Source of the DNA: Chitinophagaceae bacterium UBA3961
GTDB lineage: Bacteria; Bacteroidota; Bacteroidia; Chitinophagales; Chitinophagaceae
Assembly (NCBI GenBank): GCA_002385265.1
Contig: DGDD01000159.1
Span: 1 to 7,411, forward strand
DNA length: 7,411 bases
Direction: 5' to 3'
Shown: piece by piece, positions 7,087 to 7,411 of the stretch
How positions within the stretch are numbered: the first letter of the stretch is position 1
Layout: every line of letters begins with the position of its first letter
Program-made: the position numbers and the translations under genes
The notes under the pieces: generated by a model
The model's input: the letters and a program-made list of their open reading frames with translations, nothing else
The model's database searches: none
What the model was told of the DNA's origin: nothing

Positions 7087-7411
7087 TTAGAAAGAAAATT
7101 CCAATCTTTCTTCAGGATATACTACTCGGCTGCTTTTTCTATTTCCACCAACCAAGCAATGTACAATTTGGATTTGCTTGTCTATTTGATCGTAGAAGAT
7201 GGTATTGTCTACCACAACTTTTTTGGGAGCGACGCTCACACCATCAATTTGAAAATAACTGATGGTTGATTGGTCTTCTATCTCAAAGCCCACAAACTGC
7301 AGCGGCATCTTCTTGCCATCTAGCATGATATTCAAGTGAGTTTGGATGTATTGAGTTACCCATTTATCGAGTTGAGTTTTGTCTTTAGGATGATAGAGAT
7401 CCACCTTTTGA
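7087..7411 (-). CDS. DUF6702-like protein, N-terminus beyond right edge
   Basis: C-terminal 107 residues or so of a protein whose frame runs open to the right edge, with a TAA at 7087. The GTG at 7404 is probably an internal Val, not a start: the visible part begins QKVDLYHPKDKTQLDKW, which resembles the middle of DUF6702 proteins as I remember them (about 160 residues, often with a secretion signal). It continues with LNIMLDGKKMPLQFVGFEIE, a region rich in predicted beta strands, then VVVDNTIFYDQIDKQIQIVH, which also fits that family. The missing part would be about 50-60 residues, including any signal peptide. The function of DUF6702 is unknown to me, and the neighbours do not reveal it; it is convergent with the CNNM gene and not part of that operon. 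The family assignment is from recall of sequence style. Confidence 0.75.
   Translation of the reverse strand, partial: QKVDLYHPKDKTQLDKWVTQYIQTHLNIMLDGKKMPLQFVGFEIEDQSTISYFQIDGVSVAPKKVVVDNTIFYDQIDKQIQIVHCLVGGNRKSSRVVYPEERLEFSF

Noticed and set aside
7071..7269. Two overlapping plus-strand open frames of 63 codons near the right edge
   Set aside because: Both are antisense to the DUF6702-like frame, which has the better family resemblance and is open to the edge.
7087..7404. Complete 105-residue gene starting with GTG at 7404
   Set aside because: The frame is open beyond 7404 to the window edge, and the visible part matches the middle and end of a longer family, so the gene is truncated by the window.

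Overview
The window looks like an ordinary chromosomal segment of a Bacteroidota bacterium, possibly near the Chitinophagales; the class is a guess from remembered sequence style. The reasons are a moderately AT-rich composition, no convincing Shine-Dalgarno sites, two good matches to the Bacteroidota -7 promoter box TAnnTTTG just before start codons, a GlmM and a cysteine desulfurase that read like Bacteroidota versions, and a DUF6702-like protein, a family I know only from this phylum. I see no mobile element, CRISPR array, tRNA or rRNA.

Layout, left to right. A cysteine desulfurase gene (minus strand, its last residues beyond the left edge) has its own promoter. Before it on the same strand lies glmM, phosphoglucosamine mutase, which ends in a textbook intrinsic terminator, so the two are separate transcription units. 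A 361-bp AT-rich gap follows. It holds the terminator of a 657-residue LTA-synthase-like membrane sulfatase, also on the minus strand. A 44-bp divergent spacer separates the sulfatase from a plus-strand pair: a PAP2-type lipid phosphatase and, 13 bp after it, a CNNM/CBS/CorC_HlyC membrane protein. At the right edge, convergent on the minus strand, lies a DUF6702-like protein that lacks its N-terminus.

Functional links. GlmM makes glucosamine-1-phosphate for UDP-GlcNAc, which feeds peptidoglycan and lipid A. The PAP2 protein probably removes phosphate from a lipid phosphate or pyrophosphate at the periplasmic face. The sulfatase probably moves a phosphate-linked head group between a lipid and an envelope acceptor. 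The CNNM protein is a probable divalent-cation exporter or membrane-homeostasis protein. The middle of the window is therefore envelope-related, while the desulfurase belongs to iron-sulfur and thiocofactor supply. That these genes act together is inference from proximity.

I found no clearly new multi-gene system. The points most worth a second look are the 44-bp divergent promoter region, where the phosphatase mRNA is probably leaderless, the Arg-to-Gln change in the third PAP2 motif, the unknown substrate of an LtaS-like enzyme in a presumed diderm, and the Ser-to-Ala change at the PLP-phosphate position of the desulfurase.
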